This document shows, piece after piece, positions 46,963 through 56,461 of a stretch of 64,000 nt of DNA. Under the pieces are notes generated by a model. That model was not told the DNA's origin, made no database searches, and saw only the letters and a list, made by a program, of their open reading frames with translations. The DNA is from Pisolithus tinctorius (Eukaryota; Basidiomycota; Agaricomycetes; Boletales; Pisolithaceae): NCBI GenBank assembly GCA_024663395.1, contig JANFAH010000050.1:372001-436000 (forward strand), written 5' to 3'. Every line of letters begins with the position of its first letter. The stretch's first letter is position 1. The position numbers and the translations under genes were made by a program.

Positions 46963-48653
46963 CTTGGTGGTGAGGATTTTGCAGTTTCAAAGAACCTGGG
47001 TGTGCAAATCTGTAGAGTTGTCTGTGACTTGGTCAACACTTTTCAGCACACAAGGCATGTTGATAATGATGGAGGAGGAGGGGAAAAGCAGTCAGATGAG
47101 GTATTTAAGTAAAGCCATGCCTCACCTGACATAAAAAAACCTATGGAGTTATTCAGTAAAATGGCAGCTCATTGCAATGGAATAATGATGCTTGCAGTTA
47201 TTACATGAGTAGTGAGTGGAACAAAAGGAAAATATCAGAAAAGAAGGTCAGTGTCATGCTGTATCATGATAAATACCAGGTGGAACAAACCATAAGGAAT
47301 ATGCAACAACCAATACAGAGAGTACATACCACTTCATAATAACACATGCATGCAATGGTAGTGAGCAGAGACTTGAATAATTCGGACTCTGTTCACACAG
47401 GCCTCATGCATGTGATCGAAAATGAACCTGCACAACAAACCCTTGAAGGGCCAAAACCCCTAAGAATGAACCATGGTGAATGCCAAGACAGGGGAAGGAG
47501 CTGAATGGAACATGTAATAACGAAAACAGAGGAAATACATCACTAATAAGCAGAGACTTGAAGCCCTGAATGCCCAAAATGGAGGGAATATGTACCACTT
47601 GGTAATGGGATATGTGTGCAATGGTGGTAAATGACCTATGACAATTAATTTGTCAGTATTTCTTCCAGGACTGTGGTTTGAATTGAACACAGGGGGCATT
47701 ACAACATATGTTATATATTAGGTTTAGGCACCAATTAGCCTGCCCTGTATGCATGAACCTGACTGCATACCAGCAGCATTGCAACGTTGCCATGGCACTG
47801 CCACCACAAATAGTCTGTGTGCACTGCCAGCAAATTTCTCATGCTAAGTCAGCCCTGACTTAATGTGGTAATGATCACATGCTCACTGCACTTGTCACAC
47901 TTCTTTTGCCAGCCCTTCAAACAATCCACACATCTTAATCCATGACCACCTTCACGGTATCATCTAAGTGAGTAACTTCTTTATTTGTCTTTCTTTTTAT
48001 CAATTTGGGTTGTGGAGAGGAATGTTTGGCATTTTCCTCCGCCAGGATTCGAAGGGTTTGGTGCCCTTCAAGTGCTGAGATAGGTTTGGTGCCTATCTCA
48101 GTAAACTTGGCATGCTTGTGGTACCAGTTGTGTGGGCAAGACTCCATTTCATGGAGGTGCTACCTTGCATAGCACAACTTGGGGCATTGAAGACTGTGTT
48201 CCTGGCATCTGTGCATGGAATATTCACCAGGTGCAAGGTTCTATATACTGTGTAGGTGTGTGATCCATTTTTTTTTCTCATTTATCTCCCCCTTGATGGT
48301 CTCACAGATATCAGCAATGCTAGTGTTGTCGGAGGAATGTTGGATGATGTGACTCCATTTTGTGGGCTGGCACTCTGACTTGGTGCCAGGGCACACTTCA
48401 ACAGTTCTACTATAGCCATATTGCTTTATTTAACTCCTCCCCCCTTCAAATGCCTCTTATCTCCTGGGTACGTTTTTATTGACCCTGTGGTGGAATCCAT
48501 ACTAAGATGCTACATATTTCAGTTCTTATTTCATTTGTAGGACTGATATGCCTCAAGAATGTGCTCAACAGGTCATAGCAGAAACCCAACTGGGTGATGG
48601 TGCACTCTATTATTTAACCTAATGTGGCTCAGAACCAATGCATTCTCTTTCAG
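46963..48653. other. Spacer between F1 copy Y and F2 copy 2
   Basis: It should hold the divergent promoters. It contains two adjacent hairpins at 48051-48069 and 48075-48101. A weak open frame on the - strand around 48093-48281 was considered and not accepted. A first F2 exon may lie here unrecognised, since the visible reading begins at a splice acceptor. Confidence 0.4.
48051..48101. repeat. Pair of loop-conserved hairpins
   Basis: First: GAAGGG-TTTGGTG-CCCTTC. Second: CTGAGATAGG-TTTGGTG-CCTATCTCAG. The seven-base loop is identical and the stems are unrelated but perfectly paired. Confidence 0.85.
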
Positions 48654-50838
48654 GGAATTATGGTGCCTTCAACACACACATTCTTGTGAAATATAACAAC
48701 CACTGGATCACCTCTCCTAATGCCAACTTTGTTCCCAAACCATTTCTCTTTGAGGGGAAGACAATCATGCTCTGCTGTGATGGCTGATTCAGCCACATTG
48801 ACTGTTTCCAGTGGCCTCAACTATATGCTGAGCATTATATGTGGGCCAGATGTATCCCTCGACATGCTGTCTATCAGGATGACCCGATGTGGTGGAACAT
48901 CAGGAATGTGCCAGAAGATTTCGCCTTGGAGAGGGGATCAGCATTCAGGGTTGGTAGGGTTCATCTGGACAAGTGGAAGCATCTGGAGATTGTGTATAAA
49001 CAACTAGAAGAATGGGTGAAGAACTGGCCACCAAAGAACCCTGATGATGAGGGACCTCTCCAGGTGCACATTTGGATTAGGCAATGTCAAAGGTCTCTCA
49101 TGCATCTGAAGGTATGATATCTTGTTGTCTGATATTTCAACAGTTGACAATTCCATAGCAACTCCCATTCACCTTCCGTGATACAGTGGTCCTAGTTGTG
49201 CTCTTTCAATGTCTTTGTCTAGATATTTATGCTATGGTAGACTCCCTTGAGATCAAAATTACCCCCACTTCTGGCCCATTTTTTAATGCAAAACAGCATT
49301 GGATGGGTGTATTCACCACAGATCCTGATGTCTGCGAGCAACTTTTTGAAGCACACATCCCCATATGGCTAGTCTGGAAGCTGGAGTTAGTGCCAAAGGA
49401 TATGAAGATACATTGTGAGGTTGATATTACATGCCCAGAAGGCATTATCACTACCCCAGATGAATTTGAGGTCAGTCAAATGCTCAAGTGGAATGCTAGG
49501 TGGTATTACCCTGGCAATCCTATGTATGTTCACACCTGCAAGGCTCCAGTAGTGGGTCTTGAGCAGTTTGCAGCACCCTGGTCAGAACCAAATCCCACAG
49601 CATCAACTCCCACAACCTCCAGCTCAATGGCCTTGAATACTGTGAGTTACAGCACACCTGGCTCTGCCTTGGGAGTTGTCAGAATGGATAGGGCTAAACA
49701 TCGCAGCAGTCCTTGTGGGTGTTCCGTTACTGATCAAGATCTTTATGCTTACAACCATCTGCTCAGATAATTCTGCAGGTTCAAAGAAGGCCAAGACTTC
49801 CACTGCTCTGAATGTTGACTTGCTGCAGGATTTTGATGATCCTGCCTTCCCCACTCACCTTTACTTGTGGCACACTGCACTTACTGATGTCAACAAGGAC
49901 CCCAAGAGAATTCATGCTGGTGTGCCCAAAATCACATATTTTTTCCCTCACCCTGTGCTATTTATGAGAGGCGAGTCCTTGGAGCAGAGGCAGAGGTACC
50001 TCCAGAATTGGTTGGTGGCCCGAGCCAGTTGGATCACGTGACTCACTGCTTTGGATGTGTCCCCTGTCATTCCCCATTTGTGGCGCGATTATCTCAACAT
50101 GATTCCTGACTGCATTTCAATCAGTTTTTCTGGGAACCAAATACACAAAGCTGCTGATATCTTTGGTCTGGAGTTCATGAAGATTCAGCATGATGTACCA
50201 AGTCATGTGCAGTTCTGTGACATTACAATTGGTCTCACAGACCTCACTACCATCAACTTGGCAACAAAGGGCAAGATTCTCTGGGACCTGTATGAGCACA
50301 ATTTCCACTTCGAGCTGGTCACCCTGGACTGTCTGCTGGTGCCTGCCCTCTGGTCGAATGTGGAATCTGAGTGGCTGGACCAAGTCTGTCAGGTAAGTTT
50401 TTGCCTTGCACCTCAAAAGAATCCATTTACTAAATTTTTATGCAGATCTTCCTGGGAGATTCAGAGCTTACCATGTTCGCCAAACCCTTCCCAGTTAAGG
50501 ATCAAGGTCTGGCCTCACTAGAACCCCAAACAAAGCTGGAATATGTTGAGAGGTTCCAGACATTGCTCGCTTTGTGGCCAGGGTTTCCACCAGATTTGGG
50601 AACCTCACTTCCATTGTCAGCCTCACTGGCACATGTTTGGGCAGTGGAAAAATGGCTTGCATTATTTTACATGCAGTCATTCTTTGATAATTTCGGTTGT
50701 TTGCCTATTGTCCTCCATCTTTTTCCCAAAAATCCTCATAGCATTTATGGCTTGGGCGATAACCACTTAATCCCATCATCATCCACATCATCATCCACAT
50801 TGTCGTCTGCACTTGCCCCCCATCTGCCACAAGCATAA
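48654..50838 (+). CDS. F2 family gene, copy 2 (uncharacterised), nearly complete
   Basis: No domain was recognised. The reading begins after a TTTCAG acceptor at 48654: ANFVPKPFLFEGKTIM, HIDCFQWPQLYAEHYMW, VPEDFALERGSAFRVGRVHL; intron 49112-49158; LCLDIYAMVDSLEI, VFTTDPDVCEQLFEAHIPIW, EFEVSQMLKWNARWYYPG; a further intron ending TTCTGCAG (about 49780, donor unclear); LTALDVSPVIPHLWRDYLNM and LDCLLVPALW; intron 50393-50445; ERFQTLLALWPGFPPDL and a Ser-rich end at 50838. Two in-frame TGAs (48785, 50039) stand where the family could have Arg or Gln; at least the second fits a CpG transition. The gene ends 92 bp before the gypsy-2 LTR. Divergent to F1 copy Y. Confidence 0.6.
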
Positions 50839-50929
50839 TTATGTGGCTATGTACTCATAGTTACTGTAAATCTGCATCCTTTTCACCCCTTGTCTGTGTC
50901 ATTGCTCTTGCCTATCATGTATCAAAGGG

Positions 50930-51283
50930 TGTCATGACTGTGCCCAGACCACCCCAGACCGGCTCTACCCCAGTCTCGACCAGTCCCATCCAACCCTTTC
51001 CCTGGTCCCAGCCTTAACCCTTTGACCCAGAAACGTGTTAGCTCGCGAGGCACTGCAAGGCAGTGCCCAGTCGAGTTGTCCCCTCAGTTGGTACCGGGCC
51101 GGTGTAACACCTGGCCCAGCCACATGTCCTGCCCCAGTTCCTGGTAATCCCTTGTCCATAGTCCTTGCTTGATAAGATTCTTTGTAACACTACTTACCAA
51201 TCATCGCTGTACTGGCGCAGACCAGTCTCCAGTGCTACGTTACACTTAGGTTACTTCTAGTATTTAAGCTGTAGGATATTCTG
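50930..51283 (+). repeat. Truncated 5' LTR of gypsy-2
   Basis: It matches 57652-58005 exactly in length. It breaks off after GATATTCTG and the sequence passes straight into gag coding sequence. The promoter TATA (GTATTTAAGC) remains but the expected start site and the primer site are gone. Confidence 0.93.
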
Positions 51284-52548
51284 GGACAGCCAGAAGGTCG
51301 CCCGGTGAAGTCAACAACTTCAGGGGCTTCTCAGCCTGTAAATCCACTACCCCCATCCCTAATCGACCTCTTGCCCCCACTAATGATCCAGATGATGAAC
51401 TGGACCTGGACGAACCAGATGACTTCAATCACCCTGGTGATGATGGTCCTGGTGACGACAGGCCGGGAGATGACCCAGATAATGATGATGAAGAACCCCT
51501 CCCAGAGGATGATGTCGAGCCTGGTGTAACCGTGCTTGATAACCTTGCCAAAGCCATCGAGCTCCTCACACGTAATGCTCGCACTGGCTCTAAGTCATCC
51601 TCTAGAACCAAGTTGCGCGAACCGGACACCTTCGATGGGACAGACCCAAAGAAGCCGCGCGCATTTCTTATCCAGTGCGAACTTAACTTCCGGGACTGGC
51701 CCCAGGCCTTTCAAAGTGATCAGGCCAAGGTCACTTTCGCACAGTCATTCCTGAAAGGGATGGCTCTCGAGTGGTTCGAACCGGACCTACTTGGGACTGA
51801 AGACCTGGAGGACCGGCCCTACTGGATGGACTCCTGGAAGGAGTTTGTCATAGAACTTCAAACTACTTTCGGACCTCACGACCCGGTGGCTGATGCTGAA
51901 AGCCAGCTAGACCACCTCCAAATGAAAGATAATCACTGGGTCAATAAGTACGTGGTCGAATTCAACCGGCTTGCCTCACAAGTCTGGGGATATGGTGATG
52001 GCGCTCTGCACCACTTCTTCTACACCAGTCTCCCCAACCATATCAAAGATGAGGTCTGCCAGGTCAGCAAACCAAGAACCCTTCACGAGCTTCGCCACCT
52101 AGCCCAGGAGATTGATGCACGTTACTGGGAGCGCAAAGAGGAGGTTCAGCGGTCTAGTAAGCACCAGGGGTTGTCCTCTGGTAACAAATCTACTCCCAAC
52201 TCCGGCCACAGTAATCAGTCTAAGCCTGGTCAAGAGAAATCCAAGACCAGCAACAACTCTGGAAATAGCAACTCTGGTAACCAACCCCAGTCCAAACCCG
52301 CCTCAACTGGTCAGACTGGCTCTAACACAACCAAGCTGGACTCAAACAAACTGGGCAAGGATGGCAAGTTGACACTGGAGGAGCACAAACACTGTAGAGA
52401 CAATAACCTTTGCATGTTCTGTGGAGGCACTGGACATTTTGCAGATAAGTGCCCCAAGAAAGCCAGGAAAGCCAAAGCTTGTGCTGCAGCCACCTCTGAG
52501 GCAGCACCGGCCTCAACCTTGGGCTCTGCCCCTGAGGCAAAAAAATAG
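51268..52548 (+). CDS. gag of gypsy-2 (5' truncated)
   Basis: The frame is open from 51268, inside the LTR, because the deletion removed the true start; the first element-derived codons are near 51284. An Asp/Pro-rich segment (DDGPGDDRPGDDPDNDDEE) is followed by the Gag capsid domain (PDTFDGTDPKKPRAFLIQCE to HLQMKDNHWVNKYVVEFNRL), a Ser/Asn-rich linker, and a CCHC knuckle CMFCGGTGHFADKCPKK. It ends in TAG at 52546-52548 directly after seven A. Gag forms the particle and binds RNA. Confidence 0.88.
   Translation, partial: AVGYSGTARRSPGEVNNFRGFSACKSTTPIPNRPLAPTNDPDDELDLDEPDDFNHPGDDGPGDDRPGDDPDNDDEEPLPEDDVEPGVTVLDNLAKAIELLTRNARTGSKSSSRTKLREPDTFDGTDPKKPRAFLIQCELNFRDWPQAFQSDQAKVTFAQSFLKGMALEWFEPDLLGTEDLEDRPYWMDSWKEFVIELQTTFGPHDPVADAESQLDHLQMKDNHWVNKYVVEFNRLASQVWGYGDGALHHFFYTSLPNHIKDEVCQVSKPRTLHELRHLAQEIDARYWERKEEVQRSSKHQGLSSGNKSTPNSGHSNQSKPGQEKSKTSNNSGNSNSGNQPQSKPASTGQTGSNTTKLDSNKLGKDGKLTLEEHKHCRDNNLCMFCGGTGHFADKCPKKARKAKACAAATSEAAPASTLGSAPEAKK
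52539..52548 (+). promoter_or_regulatory. -1 ribosomal frameshift site with adjacent gag stop
   Basis: In the gag frame the codons are GCA AAA AAA TAG, so the heptamer A-AAA-AAA is a standard slippery sequence with the stop as the next codon. A -1 slip opens the pol frame without a stop until 56273. Slippage is inferred; no downstream pseudoknot was modelled. Confidence 0.75.
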
Positions 52549-55500
52549 GTAGCAGCTCTCAGGACTCCGCACAGACTGAGAGCTGCGTTGACTCTGGCTG
52601 TGCACCCACGGAGGCTCGCCTCAACGCGTCCGCTCTTTCTAGTCCAAACTCGTTAACCCCCCATGTCTCTATTGTCAGTCACGATTTACCCCAGTTTCGT
52701 ACACTAGTGGACTCCGGTTCCACGCATAGTTTCATAGATAAAGACTTTGTTAATCAACACTCTTTTGCCCCTTATCCCGTGTCCCCTATCCAACTCCAGC
52801 TCTTTGATGGGTTGTCAAGTTTCATTATCACCCAAGCAGTAGATCTTTCGGTTCAATTTGTGACTGGCGATGTCACCCTGGTAACCCTGTTTCTAGCCCC
52901 GTTGGATTCTGAATGTAAGATAGTCCTTGGACATGACTGGCTCGCCTGCTACAATCTGTCGATTGATTGGGTATTGAGCAGTCTGGCTTTCTGGACATCT
53001 ACAGGAGGAATGCCAACCCTGTCGACACCCCCTGCCACACTGGTCTTAACCGGTATTCCCAAACCCGGTCTACCTGACCAACCCAACCCCGGCCCTGCGC
53101 CATCTGTACCATCTGTCGACTCACCGGTTTGCACCCCCCTGAAAGCTCCCCCTATCGCCCTGATCAATGCAGCTGCATATGTACACGCTTGCAAACCAGA
53201 GGGATCCACCCAATTCCAACTCCATCTATGCCCATTGGACCCGGTCCTGGCCCGGTCTACTTCTACCGGTTCTCCACCAGACCTGGCCAGTGTACCAAAG
53301 GACTATCACGACTTTGCTGATGTCTTTAGCAAAGCCAAGGCCTCTACTCTCCCCCCACACCGGGAGTACGACCTTAAGATTGAATTGGAAGAGGGTACTA
53401 CACCACCCATAGGAACCATCTACTCACTATCCCCGGTCGAGCTACAAGCTCTCCAGGCCTTCATCGACGAAAACCTGACTACCAGCTTCATCTGGCCCAC
53501 CTCTTCCCCCTACGCTGCACCAGTCCTCTTCGTAAAGAAGAAGGATGGCTCACTCTGGTTATGTGTTGACTTCTGGGGCCTTAACAAGCTCACCAAGAAA
53601 GACCGGTATCCCCTACCACTAATATCTGATCTACTCGACTCCCCTAGCCGTGCCAAAATCTACACTAAGATCGACTTAAGGCATGCGTACCACCTCGTCT
53701 GGATTGCACCCAGGGATGAGTGGAAAACTGCCTTCAGAACGTGCTATGGGTCTTACGAGTGGTTGGTGATGCCTTTTGGTCTTACCAATGCCCCGGCTGC
53801 CTTCCAGCAGTTCGTCAATTCAATCTTTGCGGATATGCTAGATGTCTGCATCGTCGTCTACCTCGACGACATTTTAATCTACTCTGGAGATGAATCATCA
53901 CATAAGCAGCACGTCCGGGAGGTTCTTCGCTGGCTCCGGTTGCATGTCCTGTATGCCAAACTGGAGAAGTGCGAGTTCCACTCGGACCCTGTGGAATACT
54001 TGGGTTACCACTTGTCCCCAGCTGGCCTTACCATGTCTTCAGAGAAAGTCAAAGCTATCTGCGACTGGCCTGAGCCCCGGAAGGTAAAGGACATTCAGTC
54101 CTTCCTGGGTTTCACCAATTTCTACCACCGGTTCATTTTTAACTACTCGGACATAGTGGTACCTCTAACCCAGTTGACATGCAAAGGTGCTCCCTGGAAC
54201 TTTTCTGAGGAGTGCCGCTGTTCTTTCAACAAACTCAAGCAGGCCTTCACCACTGCCCCAGTCCTAACTCACTTTTCCCTGGAAGCTCCTATTACTGTCG
54301 AGACTGATGCTTCTGACTATGCCATAGCCAGTATTCTGTCCATCACCGGTGGTGATGGTCAAATCCGGCCAGTCGCATTCTATTCTCGCACCTTAACAGC
54401 CCCGGAGCTAAATTATGACACCCATGATAAGGAGTTACTCATGATCTTTGAGGTGTTCCAGACATGGCGGCATTACTTAGAAGGCTCTGCAGTACCAGTT
54501 GTTGTTGTCACCGATCACAAGAACCTGGAGTACTTCTCCACCTCAAAGGTTTTAACCCAGCGCCAGGTGCACTGGTCTGAGTTCTTGTCCCAGTTCAATA
54601 TGGTTATCTGGTTCAGACCCAGTAAACTCGGTGCTAAGCCTGACGCCCTAACTAGACAATGGGACGTCTACCCCAAAGAGGGGGATAGCGACTATGCCCA
54701 GGTCAACCCACAGAATCTCAGACCGGTCTTCACACAGGAACAGCTAGCCACCTCCCTGCGCGCCACCTACCTTGAATACCCGGTCCTACGTGCTGTTGCA
54801 CTGATGGACATGGAGAAGTTACATAATGATATTCTCTCAGCCCTACCCTCAGACCTGGTCGCCCAAGTCCAGTTCTCAGACACATCAGATTCCCGGTGGT
54901 CAGTTGATGATGCCGGCTTCCTCCATCTAGATGGAAGAATCTATGTACCGGACTCTAATGACCTTCGCCTTCGTGTCTTGAGGTTTAAACATGATCATCC
55001 CTTGTCGGGCCACTTCGGCCAGAACAGGACTCTAGAGCTCATCTGGCATGAGTACACCTGGCCTGGCCTAAGGACATTTGTCAAAGACTATGTCCGATCT
55101 TGTACTACCTGCGCCCAGGCCAAGGTACCCCACCACCGGCCTTATGGCCTACTCAAACAACTCCCAGTGCCAGAGAAGCCGTGGAATTCCATCTCGATGG
55201 ATTTCATAGAGCAACTCCTGGCCTCAACCGGCTTTACCGCCATCCTCGTTGTGGTCGACCGGCTCTCAAAGCAAGCCATCTTCATACCTACTCACAACAC
55301 CATCACAGCCCCTGAGCTCGCCAAACTCTTCCTCATGCACATGTTCTCTAAGCATGGTGTACCAGCTCATGTAACCTCAGACTGGGGATCAGAGTTCGTA
55401 TCTCACTTCTTCCAGTCTCTAGGTAAAGCTCTAGACATGCGTCTACATTTCACCTCTGGGTATCACCCAGAGGGGGATGGTCAGACAGAGCGCACCAACC

Positions 55501-56273
55501 AGACCCTCGAACAGTATCTCCAGGTATACTGCAACTATCAGCAGGACAACTGGGCTGAACTACTACTGCTAGCTGAGTTTGCCTACAACAATGCACCCAG
55601 CGCTACGACCAGGGTATCACCCTTCTTCGCCAATAAGGGTTATCACCCTAATATCTCAGTCTTCCCTGAGCGCAACCTCACATCCAACTGGGCTCGTGAT
55701 TATGCAGTCGACTTAGATTCACTGCACCAGTACCTACATGAAGAAATGGCTCTCGCCCAGCAACACTACCAAGGACCAGCAGATGCCAAGCGCATGCCGG
55801 CCCTGGACTTCAAGGTGGGCGACAATGTCTATGTAAAAGCCAAGTACTTCTGGTGGACCCAGCCCTCCAAGAAACTGAGTGAGAAGAACCTGGGGCCCTA
55901 TTCCATAATAGCCCAGGCTGGTTCTCACTCGTTCACCCTACACCTACCAGACTCTATGCACACTGTACACCCGGTCTTGCACATATCCCAGCTTGAACCG
56001 GCCATCCCAAACACCATACCCAACCAGACTCAACCTCCACCCCCACCAGTAGATGTCGACGGCGACTTAGAATTCAAAGTAGCAAAGATACTCGATTCGA
56101 AGGTCAACTGGCGCAGGAAGTGTTGGTTGCAGTACCTGGTCCAGTGGACCAGTTATGAGGGAACTGATGAAGAAACTACCTGGGTACTAGCAACAGAGCT
56201 GGACAATGCTTCAGAACTCGTCCAAGAGTATCATGACCGGTACCCAGACAAACCCAGTCCTTTCAAGAAATAA
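52545..56273 (+). CDS. pol of gypsy-2: protease, RT, RNase H, integrase, chromodomain
   Basis: The -1 frame is open for about 1,240 codons. It has a protease with LVDSGSTHSFID (about 52705), RT (SSPYAAPVLFVKKKDGS; FGLTNAPAAFQQF; VVYLDDILIYSG near 53860), RNase H (ETDASDYAIASIL; KELLMIFEVF), integrase zinc finger (HDHPLSGHFGQ..CTTCAQAK, 54990-55120), DDE core (MDFIEQL; SDWGSEFVS; GQTERTNQ) and a chromodomain at the end (FKVAKILDSK..LVQWTSYEGTDEETTW, 56070-56200). Length and order fit chromoviruses. In the RT the usual CVDYRGLNK reads CVDFWGLNK, and SDWGSEF replaces the common SDRGSEF: Arg to Trp changes that fit CGG-to-TGG, so activity may be impaired despite the open frame. Confidence 0.93.
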   Translation: MGSSSQDSAQTESCVDSGCAPTEARLNASALSSPNSLTPHVSIVSHDLPQFRTLVDSGSTHSFIDKDFVNQHSFAPYPVSPIQLQLFDGLSSFIITQAVDLSVQFVTGDVTLVTLFLAPLDSECKIVLGHDWLACYNLSIDWVLSSLAFWTSTGGMPTLSTPPATLVLTGIPKPGLPDQPNPGPAPSVPSVDSPVCTPLKAPPIALINAAAYVHACKPEGSTQFQLHLCPLDPVLARSTSTGSPPDLASVPKDYHDFADVFSKAKASTLPPHREYDLKIELEEGTTPPIGTIYSLSPVELQALQAFIDENLTTSFIWPTSSPYAAPVLFVKKKDGSLWLCVDFWGLNKLTKKDRYPLPLISDLLDSPSRAKIYTKIDLRHAYHLVWIAPRDEWKTAFRTCYGSYEWLVMPFGLTNAPAAFQQFVNSIFADMLDVCIVVYLDDILIYSGDESSHKQHVREVLRWLRLHVLYAKLEKCEFHSDPVEYLGYHLSPAGLTMSSEKVKAICDWPEPRKVKDIQSFLGFTNFYHRFIFNYSDIVVPLTQLTCKGAPWNFSEECRCSFNKLKQAFTTAPVLTHFSLEAPITVETDASDYAIASILSITGGDGQIRPVAFYSRTLTAPELNYDTHDKELLMIFEVFQTWRHYLEGSAVPVVVVTDHKNLEYFSTSKVLTQRQVHWSEFLSQFNMVIWFRPSKLGAKPDALTRQWDVYPKEGDSDYAQVNPQNLRPVFTQEQLATSLRATYLEYPVLRAVALMDMEKLHNDILSALPSDLVAQVQFSDTSDSRWSVDDAGFLHLDGRIYVPDSNDLRLRVLRFKHDHPLSGHFGQNRTLELIWHEYTWPGLRTFVKDYVRSCTTCAQAKVPHHRPYGLLKQLPVPEKPWNSISMDFIEQLLASTGFTAILVVVDRLSKQAIFIPTHNTITAPELAKLFLMHMFSKHGVPAHVTSDWGSEFVSHFFQSLGKALDMRLHFTSGYHPEGDGQTERTNQTLEQYLQVYCNYQQDNWAELLLLAEFAYNNAPSATTRVSPFFANKGYHPNISVFPERNLTSNWARDYAVDLDSLHQYLHEEMALAQQHYQGPADAKRMPALDFKVGDNVYVKAKYFWWTQPSKKLSEKNLGPYSIIAQAGSHSFTLHLPDSMHTVHPVLHISQLEPAIPNTIPNQTQPPPPPVDVDGDLEFKVAKILDSKVNWRRKCWLQYLVQWTSYEGTDEETTWVLATELDNASELVQEYHDRYPDKPSPFKK

Positions 56274-56461
56274 CATAGAACCGGTCTCAAGCTTTCTTTT
56301 CCCTTATCTGTTTCTCCTATCTCATAGCTACTATGTCTTGATCCCTCTTACTTTTCTTTTATTTGTCCTTCCTTTCACACCTTAGAACCGGAACCGGGCA
56401 TTGACATTGGCAACTATACATGTACAAGAAAAAAAAAATGGTACTCTACGTGCATGCGACC

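Noticed and set aside
48093..48281. A small gene on the - strand upstream of F2 copy 2
   Set aside because: Its frame runs through the two hairpins and has no counterpart at the other F1/F2 locus.
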